Shown: positions 24,137 through 32,859, numbered from the stretch's first letter. The stretch: DNA of 63,784 nt from Sinorhizobium fredii USDA 205 (GCF_001461695.1 NZ_AUTC01000090.1:1-63784), one strand, 5' to 3'. Notes: generated by a model not told the origin, from the letters alone. Made by a program: numbers and translations.

Positions 24137-24604
24137 ATGACGCTGCGATACGTCGCGATGCCTGATATGGATGCGGAACAGCTATGGCAAGGAGGCCGGG
24201 ATGCCTATGGCAACCTGCCGGAACGACACATCTCGGATGGGGTGGGCGTTCCGTGCCGGCACTGCCTGCGCAATGTCGAGGAAGGCGAGGCTTACCTGAT
24301 CCTTGCCTATCGGCCGTTTTCGTCAGCCCAGCCTTACGCCGAAACGGGACCGATCTTCATGCACGCCGATGCGTGCCCGGCGGCGGACGGGACCTTGCTT
24401 CCGTCGATCCTCACATCCAGCACAGATTACCTGCTTCGCGGATACAGTGCCGACGAGCGCATCGTCTATGGGACCGGTGGCGTGGTCCCTGCGGACATGC
24501 TCGAGCGGCGGGCAGATGAGCTGCTGGCACGGCCGGACGTGGCTTCTGTGCACGTGCGCTCCGCCAAAAACAATTGCTATCAGTGCCGCATCGAAACGGC
24601 CTGA
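24137..24604 (+). CDS. DUF1203 domain-containing protein
   Basis: 155-aa cytoplasmic protein matching the DUF1203 family: RYVAMPDMDAEQLWQGGRDA, then GVPCRHCLRNVEEGEAYLIL with a CxxC pair, FMHADACPA with another Cys/His, and NCYQCRIETA at the C-terminus. The four Cys/His positions (CRHC, HADAC, CYQC) could bind a metal, which is inference. Start at the ATG at 24137 with GAGGAGAG upstream; an ATG at 24122 overlaps that ribosome site. Function unknown. It is convergent with ald, with a hairpin between them. Confidence 0.8.
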   Translation: MTLRYVAMPDMDAEQLWQGGRDAYGNLPERHISDGVGVPCRHCLRNVEEGEAYLILAYRPFSSAQPYAETGPIFMHADACPAADGTLLPSILTSSTDYLLRGYSADERIVYGTGGVVPADMLERRADELLARPDVASVHVRSAKNNCYQCRIETA

Positions 24605-24606
24605 AG

Positions 24607-24637
24607 GCCGGCCCGGCGTCCGAGGACGCCGAGCCGG
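24607..24637. terminator. Hairpin between convergent DUF1203 and ald genes
   Basis: CGGCGTC (24614-24620) and GACGCCG (24625-24631) form a perfect 7-bp stem with the 4-nt loop CGAG, extended by flanking GGCC/GCCGG pairs. A short GTTTG follows. It lies between the stop codons of the two convergent genes. Confidence 0.6.
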
Positions 24638-24652
24638 TTTGAAACATTCCGC

Positions 24653-25771
24653 TCAGGCGACGTGAAGTACGCTCTCCGGCGCGTAGGAGTCATAGCCAAG
24701 CGCTTCGGCGACGGGCGCGTTCGTCACCCGGCCCCGATGGACGTTGAGGCCGGCTCGCAAATGCCGGTCCTCGGCAATCGCCTTGAGACCACGATCGGCA
24801 AGCTGCAGGCCGTAATAGAGCGTCGCATTGTTGAGAGCATGGGTCGAGGTAATCGGCACGGCGCCCGGCATGTTGGCGACGCAATAGTGCACGATGCCAT
24901 CCACCTCATAGGTCGGCTCGGAATGGGTCGTCGCATGCGAAGTCTCGAAGCAGCCGCCCTGGTCGATCGCGACGTCCACGATCACCGCACCCTTCTTCAT
25001 GCCCGACAGCATTTCGCGCGTGACGAGCTTCGGCGCAGCCGCACCGGGGATCAGCACGGCGCCGATCACCAGGTCGGCGGAAAACACTTCCTCCTCCAAG
25101 GCGTCGATCGTCGAATAGCGGGTATGGACGCGACCGTTGAAGATGTCGTCGAGCTGGCGAAGGCGCGGAATCGAGCGGTCGATGATCGAAACGTCGGCGC
25201 CAAGGCCGACAGCCATTTTCGCGGCGTGCAGACCGACGACGCCGCCGCCGACGATCGCCACCTTTGCGGGAAGTACGCCGGGCACCCCGCCGAGCAGGAT
25301 GCCGCGGCCGCCATTGGCCTTCTGGAGGGAGGTGGCGCCAGCCTGGATGGCGAGCCGGCCGGCCACTTCAGACATCGGCGCAAGCAGCGGCAGGCCGCCG
25401 CGATCATCCGTTACCGTCTCGTAGGCGACCGCGGTGACGCCCGAGTTCAGCAGTCCCTTCGTCTGTTCGGGATCCGGCGCCAGATGAAGATAGGTGTAGA
25501 GAATTTGGCCGTCACGCAGTTGCGCCCATTCGGAAGGTTGCGGCTCCTTGACCTTGACGACCATGTCCGATTTCTCGAACACGTCCTTGGCCGTCGGGAC
25601 GATCCTCGCGCCCGCGGCGCGATAGGCGTCATCATCCGCCCCGATCCCCGCCCCGGCCTTGGTTTCGACGATAACCTCGTGGCCATGGGCAACGTATTCC
25701 CGCACCGATCCGGGCGTCAGGCCGACCCTATATTCATGATTTTTGATTTCCTTCGGGCAACCGACACGCAT
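24653..25771 (-). CDS. ald: Alanine dehydrogenase
   Basis: 372-aa NAD-dependent enzyme interconverting L-alanine and pyruvate plus ammonium. N-terminus MRVGCPKEIKNHEYRVGLTP is the family signature (catalytic Arg15 and later Lys in VVKVKEP). His in YLHLAPDPEQTKGLL and the Rossmann motif VAIVGGGVVGLHAAKMAVGL are present; SIIDRSIPRLRQLDDIF follows with the Asp for NAD. Start at 25771 with AGGAGAGGA upstream; a longer frame to 25876 overlaps the intergenic control region. It is divergent from an Lrp/AsnC gene, the common arrangement in alanine-inducible catabolism. Confidence 0.95.
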   Translation of the reverse strand: MRVGCPKEIKNHEYRVGLTPGSVREYVAHGHEVIVETKAGAGIGADDDAYRAAGARIVPTAKDVFEKSDMVVKVKEPQPSEWAQLRDGQILYTYLHLAPDPEQTKGLLNSGVTAVAYETVTDDRGGLPLLAPMSEVAGRLAIQAGATSLQKANGGRGILLGGVPGVLPAKVAIVGGGVVGLHAAKMAVGLGADVSIIDRSIPRLRQLDDIFNGRVHTRYSTIDALEEEVFSADLVIGAVLIPGAAAPKLVTREMLSGMKKGAVIVDVAIDQGGCFETSHATTHSEPTYEVDGIVHYCVANMPGAVPITSTHALNNATLYYGLQLADRGLKAIAEDRHLRAGLNVHRGRVTNAPVAEALGYDSYAPESVLHVA

Positions 25772-25927
25772 CTTTGCGTTCCTCTCCTGTCTGTGCGCTT
25801 GCGCAACATTGATGATCAGACAAGGAAAACAGATGGCGTCGAGAATGTCCTTGCAAAGTCGTGTCCCTCGGCGCATGGAATTCGTGGTTTATTGCAGGAC
25901 TAACGAGATTTTTAGAGGAAAGCACGA

Positions 25928-26389
25928 ATGAGCGAACTGGATGCCATTGATCGTTCGATTCTGCGAGTCTTGCAGGAGGATGGCAGGATCTCGAATGCCG
26001 ACCTCGCCGCCAAGGTCGGGCTATCGCCGTCGGCCTGTTCGCGGCGGGTCGACATCCTCGAGAAATCCGGCACGATCGCCGGCTACCATGCACGCATCGC
26101 GCACAAGGCGCTCGACTACAAGATCATGGTCATCGTGCATATTTCGCTCTCCGGCCAGTTCGCCAAGACGCTCGCCGAATTCGAATCGGCGGTAAAGCTC
26201 TGTCCCAATGTGCTCGTCTGCTACCTGATGTCCGGGGAATACGACTACATTCTGCGCGTCGCAGCGAGGGATCTCGAAGACTACGAGCGCATTCACCGCG
26301 ACTGGCTGTCGGCCCTGCCACATGTGGTGAAAATCAACTCGAGCTTCTCGCTGCGAGAGGTCATCGACCGCCCTAATGTCGGGATCTGA
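25928..26389 (+). CDS. Lrp/AsnC family transcriptional regulator (probable ald activator)
   Basis: 153-aa regulator. N-terminal helix-turn-helix: LDAIDRSILRVLQEDGRISN, ADLAAKVGLSPSACSRRVDI, then the RAM ligand-binding domain with YKIMVIVHISLSGQ and VLVCYLMSGEYDYILRV. Divergent placement from ald strongly suggests it controls that gene in response to alanine, as AldR-type proteins do. The 156-bp intergenic region contains TTGCGCAA at 25799-25806 and AT-rich DNA near 25900 as possible binding sites. It was likely its own regulator as well. Start at 25928 follows AGAGGAAAG. Confidence 0.9.
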   Translation: MSELDAIDRSILRVLQEDGRISNADLAAKVGLSPSACSRRVDILEKSGTIAGYHARIAHKALDYKIMVIVHISLSGQFAKTLAEFESAVKLCPNVLVCYLMSGEYDYILRVAARDLEDYERIHRDWLSALPHVVKINSSFSLREVIDRPNVGI

Positions 26390-26402
26390 AGTGCCCTGTG
26401 GA

Positions 26403-27650
26403 TCAGCGCCCGACGACGCAGTTGCGGCCGGTGTTCTTGGCCGCATAGAGACGAATATCCGCCTCGGCCAGGAGTTCGTGAATCCGGGCACCGTCGGCAA
26501 GGGTCGATGAAACGCCGATGCTGGTGGTCACCGGATGACCGTTCGGAGTCTTGACCGCGGCGGAGACGGCAAGCCGTATGTCCTCGGCCCGTGAATGAAC
26601 ATCCGCATAGGGAATGCCTGGGCAGAGCACGATGAACTCCTCACCGCCATAGCGGAAAAGCAGGTCCGCCGGCCGGAGCTTTGCCCTCACCGTCTCGGCC
26701 AGCTTTTTCAGCACGCGATCGCCTTCCATGTGGCCGAACTGGTCGTTGACGCTCTTGAAACGGTCGACGTCGATGATCATCAGGCTGAGCGGAACGCTTG
26801 CCGCCACCGCGTCGCGCATCATCCGCTGCCCCTGTGCTTCGAAGCGGCCACGGTCCAGCGCACCCGTCAGCGTATCGTGACCGGAACGCGACAGCAGATC
26901 CTCGTAGCGCTCACGGAAGGTAAGATCGTTGAAGACGTCGCCGAGAGGCCGGTCCGAAATCGCCAGGAAGGTGTGACGGGAAGCCGTGAGATAAAAGCCG
27001 ATTGCGACGGCATAAAAGGGCGCCGCCAGCATCTTCGCCATCCACCCGCCCCAGAAGAAATCCGAAGGCGCGCCGTTGATGAAGTGGAGCGCGGCATAAA
27101 AGCCGACCTGGTCGAATGTCAGCACCACGACGCCGCAGATCAGGAAGCGGATCGTGACGAAGCGGCGAAACCATCGACCGAGCTTCTCGTAAAGCAGGAT
27201 GATGATCAGAGAGTCGAAATAGAGGAGCGTCGTGCCCCAGACCATCAGCCAGCCCATTTCATCGATGAAGGCGATATCGGCGAAACGGCCGGGAACGATC
27301 GACACTGTCTCATGCCGCCTCAAAAGAAGGCTGAGCGCCACGGTCAGGAAGTTACCGGCGAGCAATCCGTAGATCGGCTGGCGGACGGTCGCCGCGTCCT
27401 CCTTCACATACAGGAGGAGGATCATCATGAGCTTGCCGGAAAAGAATACGGCCGAGCCGGGAGAAATCACTCCGAATGGCAGTTGAACATAGAAGACGGC
27501 GGCAAGATAGGTCTCGATGAAATGCATGACGCCGAGGGCCGCCACGAAGACGCCGAGCCCCAGACGGGAGCGCAAGTGCAGAAGCCCGATCATCGACGCT
27601 ACATAGACCAAGGCCTCGGCAAGCAGGAGCATGAGATTGGCGTATGGCAT
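26403..27650 (-). CDS. Membrane-bound diguanylate cyclase (GGDEF)
   Basis: 415-aa protein. The first 240 residues hold about seven hydrophobic segments (for example LMLLLAEALVYVASMIGLLH, FFSGKLMMILLLYV, FLICGVVVLTFDQVGFYAAL) and form an uncharacterised sensor region. The C-terminal domain is a GGDEF cyclase with DTLTGALDRGRF, IDVDRFKSVNDQFGHMEGDR and active-site RYGGEEFIVL. An inhibitory RxxD site (RPAD) sits five residues before GGEEF, so product feedback by c-di-GMP is expected. It should convert 2 GTP to c-di-GMP at the inner membrane. It is convergent with the Lrp-type gene and transcribed alone. Confidence 0.92.
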   Translation of the reverse strand: MPYANLMLLLAEALVYVASMIGLLHLRSRLGLGVFVAALGVMHFIETYLAAVFYVQLPFGVISPGSAVFFSGKLMMILLLYVKEDAATVRQPIYGLLAGNFLTVALSLLLRRHETVSIVPGRFADIAFIDEMGWLMVWGTTLLYFDSLIIILLYEKLGRWFRRFVTIRFLICGVVVLTFDQVGFYAALHFINGAPSDFFWGGWMAKMLAAPFYAVAIGFYLTASRHTFLAISDRPLGDVFNDLTFRERYEDLLSRSGHDTLTGALDRGRFEAQGQRMMRDAVAASVPLSLMIIDVDRFKSVNDQFGHMEGDRVLKKLAETVRAKLRPADLLFRYGGEEFIVLCPGIPYADVHSRAEDIRLAVSAAVKTPNGHPVTTSIGVSSTLADGARIHELLAEADIRLYAAKNTGRNCVVGR

Positions 27651-27806
27651 GCGCTGAGGAGACTTTCGTTTTCACTTGATCGCTCCTTAACGCTAGAACT
27701 TGAATAAAGCTTTACCGAGCGACCTATGCGGGCAAGGACGAGGCAAGATTCCGCCCCTTGCGGTTCGGCGGCAGTCGGTCATAGTCGCGCGGTCAGGTTG
27801 CACAGA

Positions 27807-27824
27807 CGGCCGCCATGGCGGCCG
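27807..27824. repeat. 18-bp perfect palindrome upstream of cpdB
   Basis: CGGCCGCCATGGCGGCCG reads identically on both strands. It lies 49 bp before the cpdB start, between the divergent GGDEF and cpdB genes. It could be an operator or a hairpin in the cpdB leader; no T run follows. Confidence 0.5.
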
Positions 27825-27872
27825 CTTGCACGTCTTGATCTATCCGAACGAGGCCTGGATACGGAGACCGCC

Positions 27873-29855
27873 ATGACTTCGACGACCGCATTGCATCCCA
27901 TTACCCGCCGCGCCCTGCTCGGCGGCTTGGCTGCCTCCTCCGCCCTCGCCGTCCTGCATCCCTTCTCCGTGCGGGCCGCCGCCAACCAGGCCCATCTCAG
28001 GATCATGGAAACGACAGACCTGCACGTGCACGTGTTCCCCTACGACTACTACGCCGACAAGCCAAACGATACGCTCGGCCTCGCACGCACCGCCTCGATC
28101 ATCGATGCGATCCGCGCCGAGGCGACCAACGCCATCCTCGTCGACAACGGCGACTTCCTGCAGGGCAACCCGATGGGCGATTACATCGCCTACAAGCGCG
28201 GCATGAAGGCGGGCGACATTCACCCGATCATCGCCGCCATGAACGTACTCGGCTACGACTGCGGCACGCTCGGAAACCACGAGTTCAACTACGGCCTGGA
28301 CTTCATGTTCAATGTGCTCCAAGGCGCGAACTTTCCGATCGTCTGTGCCAACCTGACCAAGGGTGCACTCGCCGCTGGCCCCCGGCAGGACCAGCTTTTC
28401 CTCAAGCCCTACGTCATCCTCGATCGAAAGGTGAAGGACGGCGCCGGCCAGGAGCACCCGATCCGGATCGGGCTGATCGGATTCGTGCCGCCGCAGATCA
28501 TGACCTGGGACGCCAAGCACCTCGAAGGAAAGGCAAACGCTCGCGACATCGTCAGGGCCGCGGAAGCCTGGGTGCCGCAGATGCGCGAGGAAGGCGCCGA
28601 TATCGTCATCGCTCTTTCCCACTCCGGCATCGGACAGCAGGCCTATGCCGAGAACCTCGAAAACGCCTCGGTGCCGTTGGCGGCGATCGACGGCATCGAT
28701 GCGATCGTCACCGGCCACAGCCATCTCGATTTTCCCGGGCCGAAGTTCGCTTCGATCGGAGGCATCGACAACAAGACAGGGCTGATCTCCGGCAAACCCG
28801 GCGTGATGGGCGGCTTCTGGGGCTCCCATCTGGGCTTGATCGACCTGCTCGTCGAGCGCGACGGCGGCGCGTGGCGGGTGATCAGTTCAACGAGCGAAGC
28901 ACGGCCGATCTACCGGCGGGAGGAGAAGAAGGTCATCGCCGAGGTCGGCGACAAGTCGGAGGTGCTGGCGGCGGCGCAGAAGGACCACGAGGCGACGCTC
29001 GCCTATGTCCGCACCCCCGTCGGCAAGACCTCCGCGCCACTTTACTCCTACTTCGCCCTCGTCGCCGACGATCCCTCCGTGCAGATCGTCAGCCAGGCGC
29101 AGACCTGGTACATCCGCAATATGCTGAAGGACACCGAGCACAAGGACCTGCCGGTGCTTTCGGCGGCAGCCCCCTTCAAGGCGGGCGGCCGCGGCGGTGC
29201 CGACTACTATACCGACGTTGCGGCCGGCGACATCGCCATCAAGAACGTCGCCGATCTCTACCTCTATCCCAATACCGTGCAGGCGGTCGTCATCACCGGC
29301 GAGCAGGTGCGCAACTGGCTCGAAATGTCGGCCGGCATCTTCAACCAGATCGCCCCGGGGTCAACTGACGCCAGCCTGATCAACGGCGACTTCCCGTCCT
29401 ACAATTTCGACGTGATCGACGGTGTCTCCTATCAGATCGACCTTTCGCAACCGGCCAAATACGACAAGGACGGCAATGTGGTGAACGCCACGGCCAGCCG
29501 CATCCGCGACCTGCAGTTCTACGGCACGTCGATCGATCCGGCCCAAAAATTCGTCGTGGCAACCAATAACTACCGCGCCGGCGGCGGGGGGCATTTTCCG
29601 GAGATCGCCGCCGACAAGGTCATCTTCGTCGCCCCCGATACCAATCGCGACGTGATCGTGCGCTACATCGTGGAGCAAGGGACGATCAACCCGTCGGCCG
29701 ACGCCAATTGGAAGTTTGCGCCGCTCAAAGACACCAGCGTCATCTTTGACAGCAGCCCAAAGGCAAGGCAGTTCCTGGCTGAGGTCAAGGCCGTCACCGT
29801 CGAAGACGCCGGCGACGGCGCCGACGGCTTCGCCCGTTTTCGCATCAGGCTATAG
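27873..29855 (+). CDS. cpdB: 2',3'-cyclic-nucleotide 2'-phosphodiesterase / 3'-nucleotidase
   Basis: 660-aa periplasmic metallophosphoesterase of the 5'-nucleotidase superfamily. It salvages extracellular 2',3'-cyclic nucleotides and 3'-nucleotides to nucleosides and phosphate. The leader TRRALLGGLAASSALAVL has a twin-arginine motif (Tat-like). Metal and catalytic motifs in order are ETTDLHVHVFPYDYY, VDNGDFLQGNPMGDY, LGNHEFNYGLDF, and GHSHLDFPGP; the C-terminal nucleotide-binding domain includes LYLYPNTVQAVVITGEQV. Start at the ATG at 27873; an in-frame extension to 27726 would place 49 residues before the leader. A 44-bp inverted repeat pair follows the stop. Confidence 0.93.
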   Translation: MTSTTALHPITRRALLGGLAASSALAVLHPFSVRAAANQAHLRIMETTDLHVHVFPYDYYADKPNDTLGLARTASIIDAIRAEATNAILVDNGDFLQGNPMGDYIAYKRGMKAGDIHPIIAAMNVLGYDCGTLGNHEFNYGLDFMFNVLQGANFPIVCANLTKGALAAGPRQDQLFLKPYVILDRKVKDGAGQEHPIRIGLIGFVPPQIMTWDAKHLEGKANARDIVRAAEAWVPQMREEGADIVIALSHSGIGQQAYAENLENASVPLAAIDGIDAIVTGHSHLDFPGPKFASIGGIDNKTGLISGKPGVMGGFWGSHLGLIDLLVERDGGAWRVISSTSEARPIYRREEKKVIAEVGDKSEVLAAAQKDHEATLAYVRTPVGKTSAPLYSYFALVADDPSVQIVSQAQTWYIRNMLKDTEHKDLPVLSAAAPFKAGGRGGADYYTDVAAGDIAIKNVADLYLYPNTVQAVVITGEQVRNWLEMSAGIFNQIAPGSTDASLINGDFPSYNFDVIDGVSYQIDLSQPAKYDKDGNVVNATASRIRDLQFYGTSIDPAQKFVVATNNYRAGGGGHFPEIAADKVIFVAPDTNRDVIVRYIVEQGTINPSADANWKFAPLKDTSVIFDSSPKARQFLAEVKAVTVEDAGDGADGFARFRIRL

Positions 29856-29871
29856 AGGGTGCAAATGGCTA

Positions 29872-29915
29872 CCCCCTCTGGCCTGCCGGCCATCTCCCCC
29901 ACAAGGGGGGAGACT
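29872..29915 (+). repeat. 44-bp rhizobial repeat unit 1 (forward)
   Basis: GC-rich unit starting CCCCCTCTGGCCTGCCGGCC and containing TCTCCCCCACAAGGGGGGAG, itself an inner palindrome. It is nearly identical, in reverse orientation, to 29998-30041. This sequence type is, from memory, highly repeated in Rhizobiaceae intergenic regions. Confidence 0.8.
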
Positions 29916-29997
29916 AGATGTGGCCCGCTCTGCGCTTCAATCGAACCGTTCCGCTTGCAGACCTGACACCGGTCGGGGCAAGGGGCGAGCCGCACAT

Positions 29998-30041
29998 AGT
30001 CTCCCCCCTTGTGGGGGAGACGGCCGGCAGGCCAGAGGGGG
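29998..30041 (-). repeat. 44-bp rhizobial repeat unit 2 (inverted)
   Basis: Reverse complement of 29872-29915 with one mismatch (at the base between GGAGA and GGCCGGCAGG). The two units are separated by 82 bp and could form a long hairpin after cpdB, acting as transcript end or mRNA-stabilising structure. Confidence 0.8.
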
Positions 30042-30114
30042 TTAGCGCCCCAGAACCTCGACTTACATATCAAAGAAATTCTGCAACCGATTGCTGCAGA
30101 ACAGATTGTGCCGC

Positions 30115-30435
30115 TTACACCGACCGGGACTGGGCCTCGTCGGAAAAGAGCGCCGCGCGCTGCTCATCGATAATCTGCCGCCCCTTGCGGAGCACCGAAT
30201 CGATGGCGTCCTGCTCGGTGGTGAACAGATCGGCACGGATGAAATTGCGCACTTTCGTGCCGCCATCCGGCATCGCCTTTTCGATGCTGCCGGCCAGCCG
30301 GAACTGCGCGCCCTCGCGCATCGGCGTGGCACGGATCAGGCAATCCGCATAGGTCTCAGTCTTGCCTGGAACGGGCTCGGCCTGCTTTTCGGAGCCGCTT
30401 GAGAAGCCGAACAATTTCGAGAAAAACGATGCCAT
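30115..30435 (-). CDS. HlyU family transcriptional regulator-like protein
   Basis: 106-aa protein beginning MASFFSKLFGFSSGSEKQAE and containing YADCLIRATPMREGAQFRLA, GTKVRNFIRADLFTTEQDAI and RKGRQIIDEQ, the pattern of the HlyU family (PF10115) found across Alphaproteobacteria. Vibrio HlyU regulates hemolysin, but the rhizobial proteins of this family lack an evident helix-turn-helix and are probably functionally different. No operon partner is visible; ilvA starts 1.3 kb away on the same strand with a 77-bp gap between the end of this start region and the ilvA stop. Confidence 0.85.
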   Translation of the reverse strand: MASFFSKLFGFSSGSEKQAEPVPGKTETYADCLIRATPMREGAQFRLAGSIEKAMPDGGTKVRNFIRADLFTTEQDAIDSVLRKGRQIIDEQRAALFSDEAQSRSV

Positions 30436-30512
30436 GCCTCATGGTTAGCCGTGGCGGCTGCCTCTGTCAAAGCCAAAGTTGGCTGGACTGCGCAGCCAGC
30501 CACCGACGGCCG

Positions 30513-31760
30513 TCAAATGACCAGATTGGCGAGAATCTCGTTCTCGGTAATGTCCTGATATCTGAGCCCCGCCGCGTCGAAGCGCTGCTTCAGCAGCGGG
30601 AAGTTTTCCGCATGTTTGGTCTCGATGCCGATCAGGACGGAACCGAAGTTGCGCGCCGATTTCTTGAGATATTCGAACCGGGCAATGTCATCCTCCTCGC
30701 CCAGCAGATTGAGAAAATCGCGCAGGGCGCCAGGCCGCTGCGCCATGCGCAGGATGAAGTATTTCTTCAGACCCGCGTAACGCATCGCCCGCTCCTTCAC
30801 GTCGGGCAGGCGCTCGAAGTCGAAATTGCCGCCGGAAACGACGGCGACCACCGTCTTGCCTTCCAGCGCCTCGCGACCGAGCGCTTCCAGCGCGGTGATG
30901 GACAAGGCTCCGGCCGGCTCGAGAACCACACCTTCGACGTTCAGCATTTCGGTGATCGTCAGGCAGATGGCGTTTTCGGCGAGAAGCATCACCTGTTCCG
31001 GCGCAAAGCCGCTGAGCGCCGCGAAATTGAGATCGCCGATCCGGCCCACCGCCGCGCCGTCGACGAAATTGTCCACCTGATCGAGTGTCACGACACTGCC
31101 CGCCTCAAGGCTGCGCCGCAGGCTCGGCGCGCCCTCCGGCTCGCAAAACATGAATTGATCGGTCGTCAGGGCATCGCCGAAATAGCCGGTCACCCCGGCC
31201 GCCAGTCCGCCGCCGCCGACGGGCAGCACGACAAGATCGGGGACCGCGCCGTCCGGCAATTGCTCGACGATTTCCGCCGCGACGCTCGCCTGTCCCTCGA
31301 TGATGTCGGCGTGGTCGAATGGCGGCACCATGATGCCGGCGATCGCCTCGACGTGGTCGCGCGCGGCCTGGTAGCACTGGTCGAAAATATCGCCGACGAG
31401 GCGGATGGTAATGTATTCGCCGCCGAAGATGCGGGTCTTGTCGATCTTCTGCTGCGGCGTCGTCACCGGCATGAAGACGATGCCCGGAACGGAGAAGTGC
31501 CGGCAGACGAAGGCAAAGCCCTGCGCATGGTTTCCGGCCGAGGCGCAGACGAAGGTCTTGCCCGAAGCACCCGATGCAAGCGCCTTGCGGAAGAAGTTGA
31601 AGGCGCCGCGGATCTTGTAGGAGCGCACCGGCGAAAGATCCTCGCGCTTCAGATAGACCGTGGCGCCGTAGCGCGCGCTCAGATGGTCGTTGAGCTGCAG
31701 CGGTGTCGCCGGAAAAATCTCGCGCATCGCCGCGGCCGCCTGTTCAACATCCTGCTTCAT
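30513..31760 (-). CDS. ilvA: Threonine dehydratase (threonine ammonia-lyase)
   Basis: 415-aa PLP enzyme converting threonine to 2-oxobutanoate for isoleucine synthesis. PLP Lys in LSPVRSYKIRGAFNF, substrate loop CASAGNHAQGFAF, phosphate-binding GGGGLAAGVTGYF, and Ser near VVAVVSGGNFDF are visible. Residues about 335-415 form one ACT-like regulatory domain (YFILRMAQRPGALRDFLNLL), so it is the shorter form compared with the two-ACT E. coli IlvA, and feedback by isoleucine is likely but weaker in relatives. Start at 31760. Confidence 0.93.
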   Translation of the reverse strand: MKQDVEQAAAAMREIFPATPLQLNDHLSARYGATVYLKREDLSPVRSYKIRGAFNFFRKALASGASGKTFVCASAGNHAQGFAFVCRHFSVPGIVFMPVTTPQQKIDKTRIFGGEYITIRLVGDIFDQCYQAARDHVEAIAGIMVPPFDHADIIEGQASVAAEIVEQLPDGAVPDLVVLPVGGGGLAAGVTGYFGDALTTDQFMFCEPEGAPSLRRSLEAGSVVTLDQVDNFVDGAAVGRIGDLNFAALSGFAPEQVMLLAENAICLTITEMLNVEGVVLEPAGALSITALEALGREALEGKTVVAVVSGGNFDFERLPDVKERAMRYAGLKKYFILRMAQRPGALRDFLNLLGEEDDIARFEYLKKSARNFGSVLIGIETKHAENFPLLKQRFDAAGLRYQDITENEILANLVI

Positions 31761-31976
31761 CTCGTGCCATCATCCGTTGGTTATTCAGATCGCCGTCGCT
31801 ATCGCACATTGTCGAGGTTGAAACCATCGATTTGACAGGTCGCGCTTTTCGACGCTCGGCAGTGCTCGGGAAAGGTCACTCTACGCCGATCTGCTGCGTC
31901 GCCGCAGGCTCCTTCGTCTTGACTTGCGGATGCCAAATGCCGACAGTTTGGGCAGTCAGGATGCTGGGGACCTGCG

Positions 31977-32567
31977 ATGGCGAACTACCTGCCCATGCTT
32001 GCAATGCTGGCACTGGCGGCTCCGGCCGTCGCCGTTTGCGAAGCCGCGGCCGGCCCGCTTTCCGACGCTGCGGCGAAGGCGGAAAAACAGGCAGACTCCG
32101 GCGATGCAGCGGGCGCGCGGGAAACGCTGCGCCAGGCGGTCAGCGCATTCGCACAGACCCTTCCCTTCACGATTGGCAAGGCGGTTTTCGTCACGGCCGA
32201 ACCGGCCGGCTACGCCATGTACGAACCGAAGCAGGATTCGGTCTTCAAGACGGGCGAAACGCTCGTCTCCTATGTCGAACCGGTTGGGCTCACCTGGAAG
32301 GAGGCAAGCGCCAAGGGCAAGCTCGAGACGCGCTTCACCGTCGATCTCGACATCGTCAGCCCGAAGGGCGAGGTGCTGGCGACCCGCAAGGCCTTCGGCG
32401 ACTTCACCTTCACCGGCTACCTCCGCAACCAGGAGATATATGCGACGCTCACCGTCGACGTTTCCGGGGCGCCGGCCGGAGACTACGTCCTGCGCTTCCG
32501 CTTCAACGACATCAACAGCGGCAAGAGCGCCAGCGTCGACCAGCCATTCAAGATTGCGGGTGAGTAG
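31977..32567 (+). CDS. Secreted hypothetical protein
   Basis: 196-aa protein with a probable signal peptide (MANYLPMLAMLALAAPAVAV, cleavage around Ala25). After a short helical region KAEKQADSGDAAGARETLRQ, the C-terminal 120 residues look like an all-beta domain: LVSYVEPVGLTWKE, ETRFTVDLDIVSPKG, TFTGYLRNQEIYATLTVDV and APAGDYVLRFRFND, similar to an immunoglobulin-like sandwich. No family recognised. It is expected in the periplasm. The gene stands alone, convergent with tRNA-Leu. Confidence 0.75.
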   Translation: MANYLPMLAMLALAAPAVAVCEAAAGPLSDAAAKAEKQADSGDAAGARETLRQAVSAFAQTLPFTIGKAVFVTAEPAGYAMYEPKQDSVFKTGETLVSYVEPVGLTWKEASAKGKLETRFTVDLDIVSPKGEVLATRKAFGDFTFTGYLRNQEIYATLTVDVSGAPAGDYVLRFRFNDINSGKSASVDQPFKIAGE

Positions 32568-32614
32568 CGGGAGATTGCGTGAGAGGGTCCACTGCAATTT
32601 CTACGCGGAGCAGT

Positions 32615-32700
32615 TGGTGCGGACAACGGGACTCGAACCCGTAAGCTATTGAAGCGACAGATTTTAAGTCTGTTGTGTATACCAATTCCACCATGTCCGC
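32615..32700 (-). tRNA. tRNA-Leu (TAA)
   Basis: 86 nt class II tRNA on the minus strand. Acceptor GCGGACA/TGTCCGC, anticodon stem CAGA/TCTG with loop CTTAAAA and anticodon TAA, a long variable arm, T arm ACGGG-TTCGAGT-CCCGT, and encoded CCA. It reads the Leu codon UUA. Confidence 0.95.
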
Positions 32701-32749
32701 GCGTGACTTAATTCAATTACTTAGACGCTTCAGTCAAGCAAGTTTTGCG

Positions 32750-32859
32750 GGCACCTACACGCCGCGCGTACTATCGGACGCGCAAAGGTCGCTGCAGCAC
32801 TTTGAAATTCTGTATGATTTTGTCCTTAAATCGATTCCGATTTAAGGCATCATGCAGAG
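32750..32859 (+). repeat. Rhizobial palindromic intergenic repeat, copy C (RIME-like)
   Basis: Same orientation and order as the copy at 7871: GGCACCTACA start, GCGCGT/ACGCGC palindrome, AAAGGTCGCTGCAGCACTTT core, then CCTTAAATCG-ATTC-CGATTTAAGG, a perfect palindrome. It lies between tRNA-Leu and the small-gene group at 33 kb. Confidence 0.78.
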
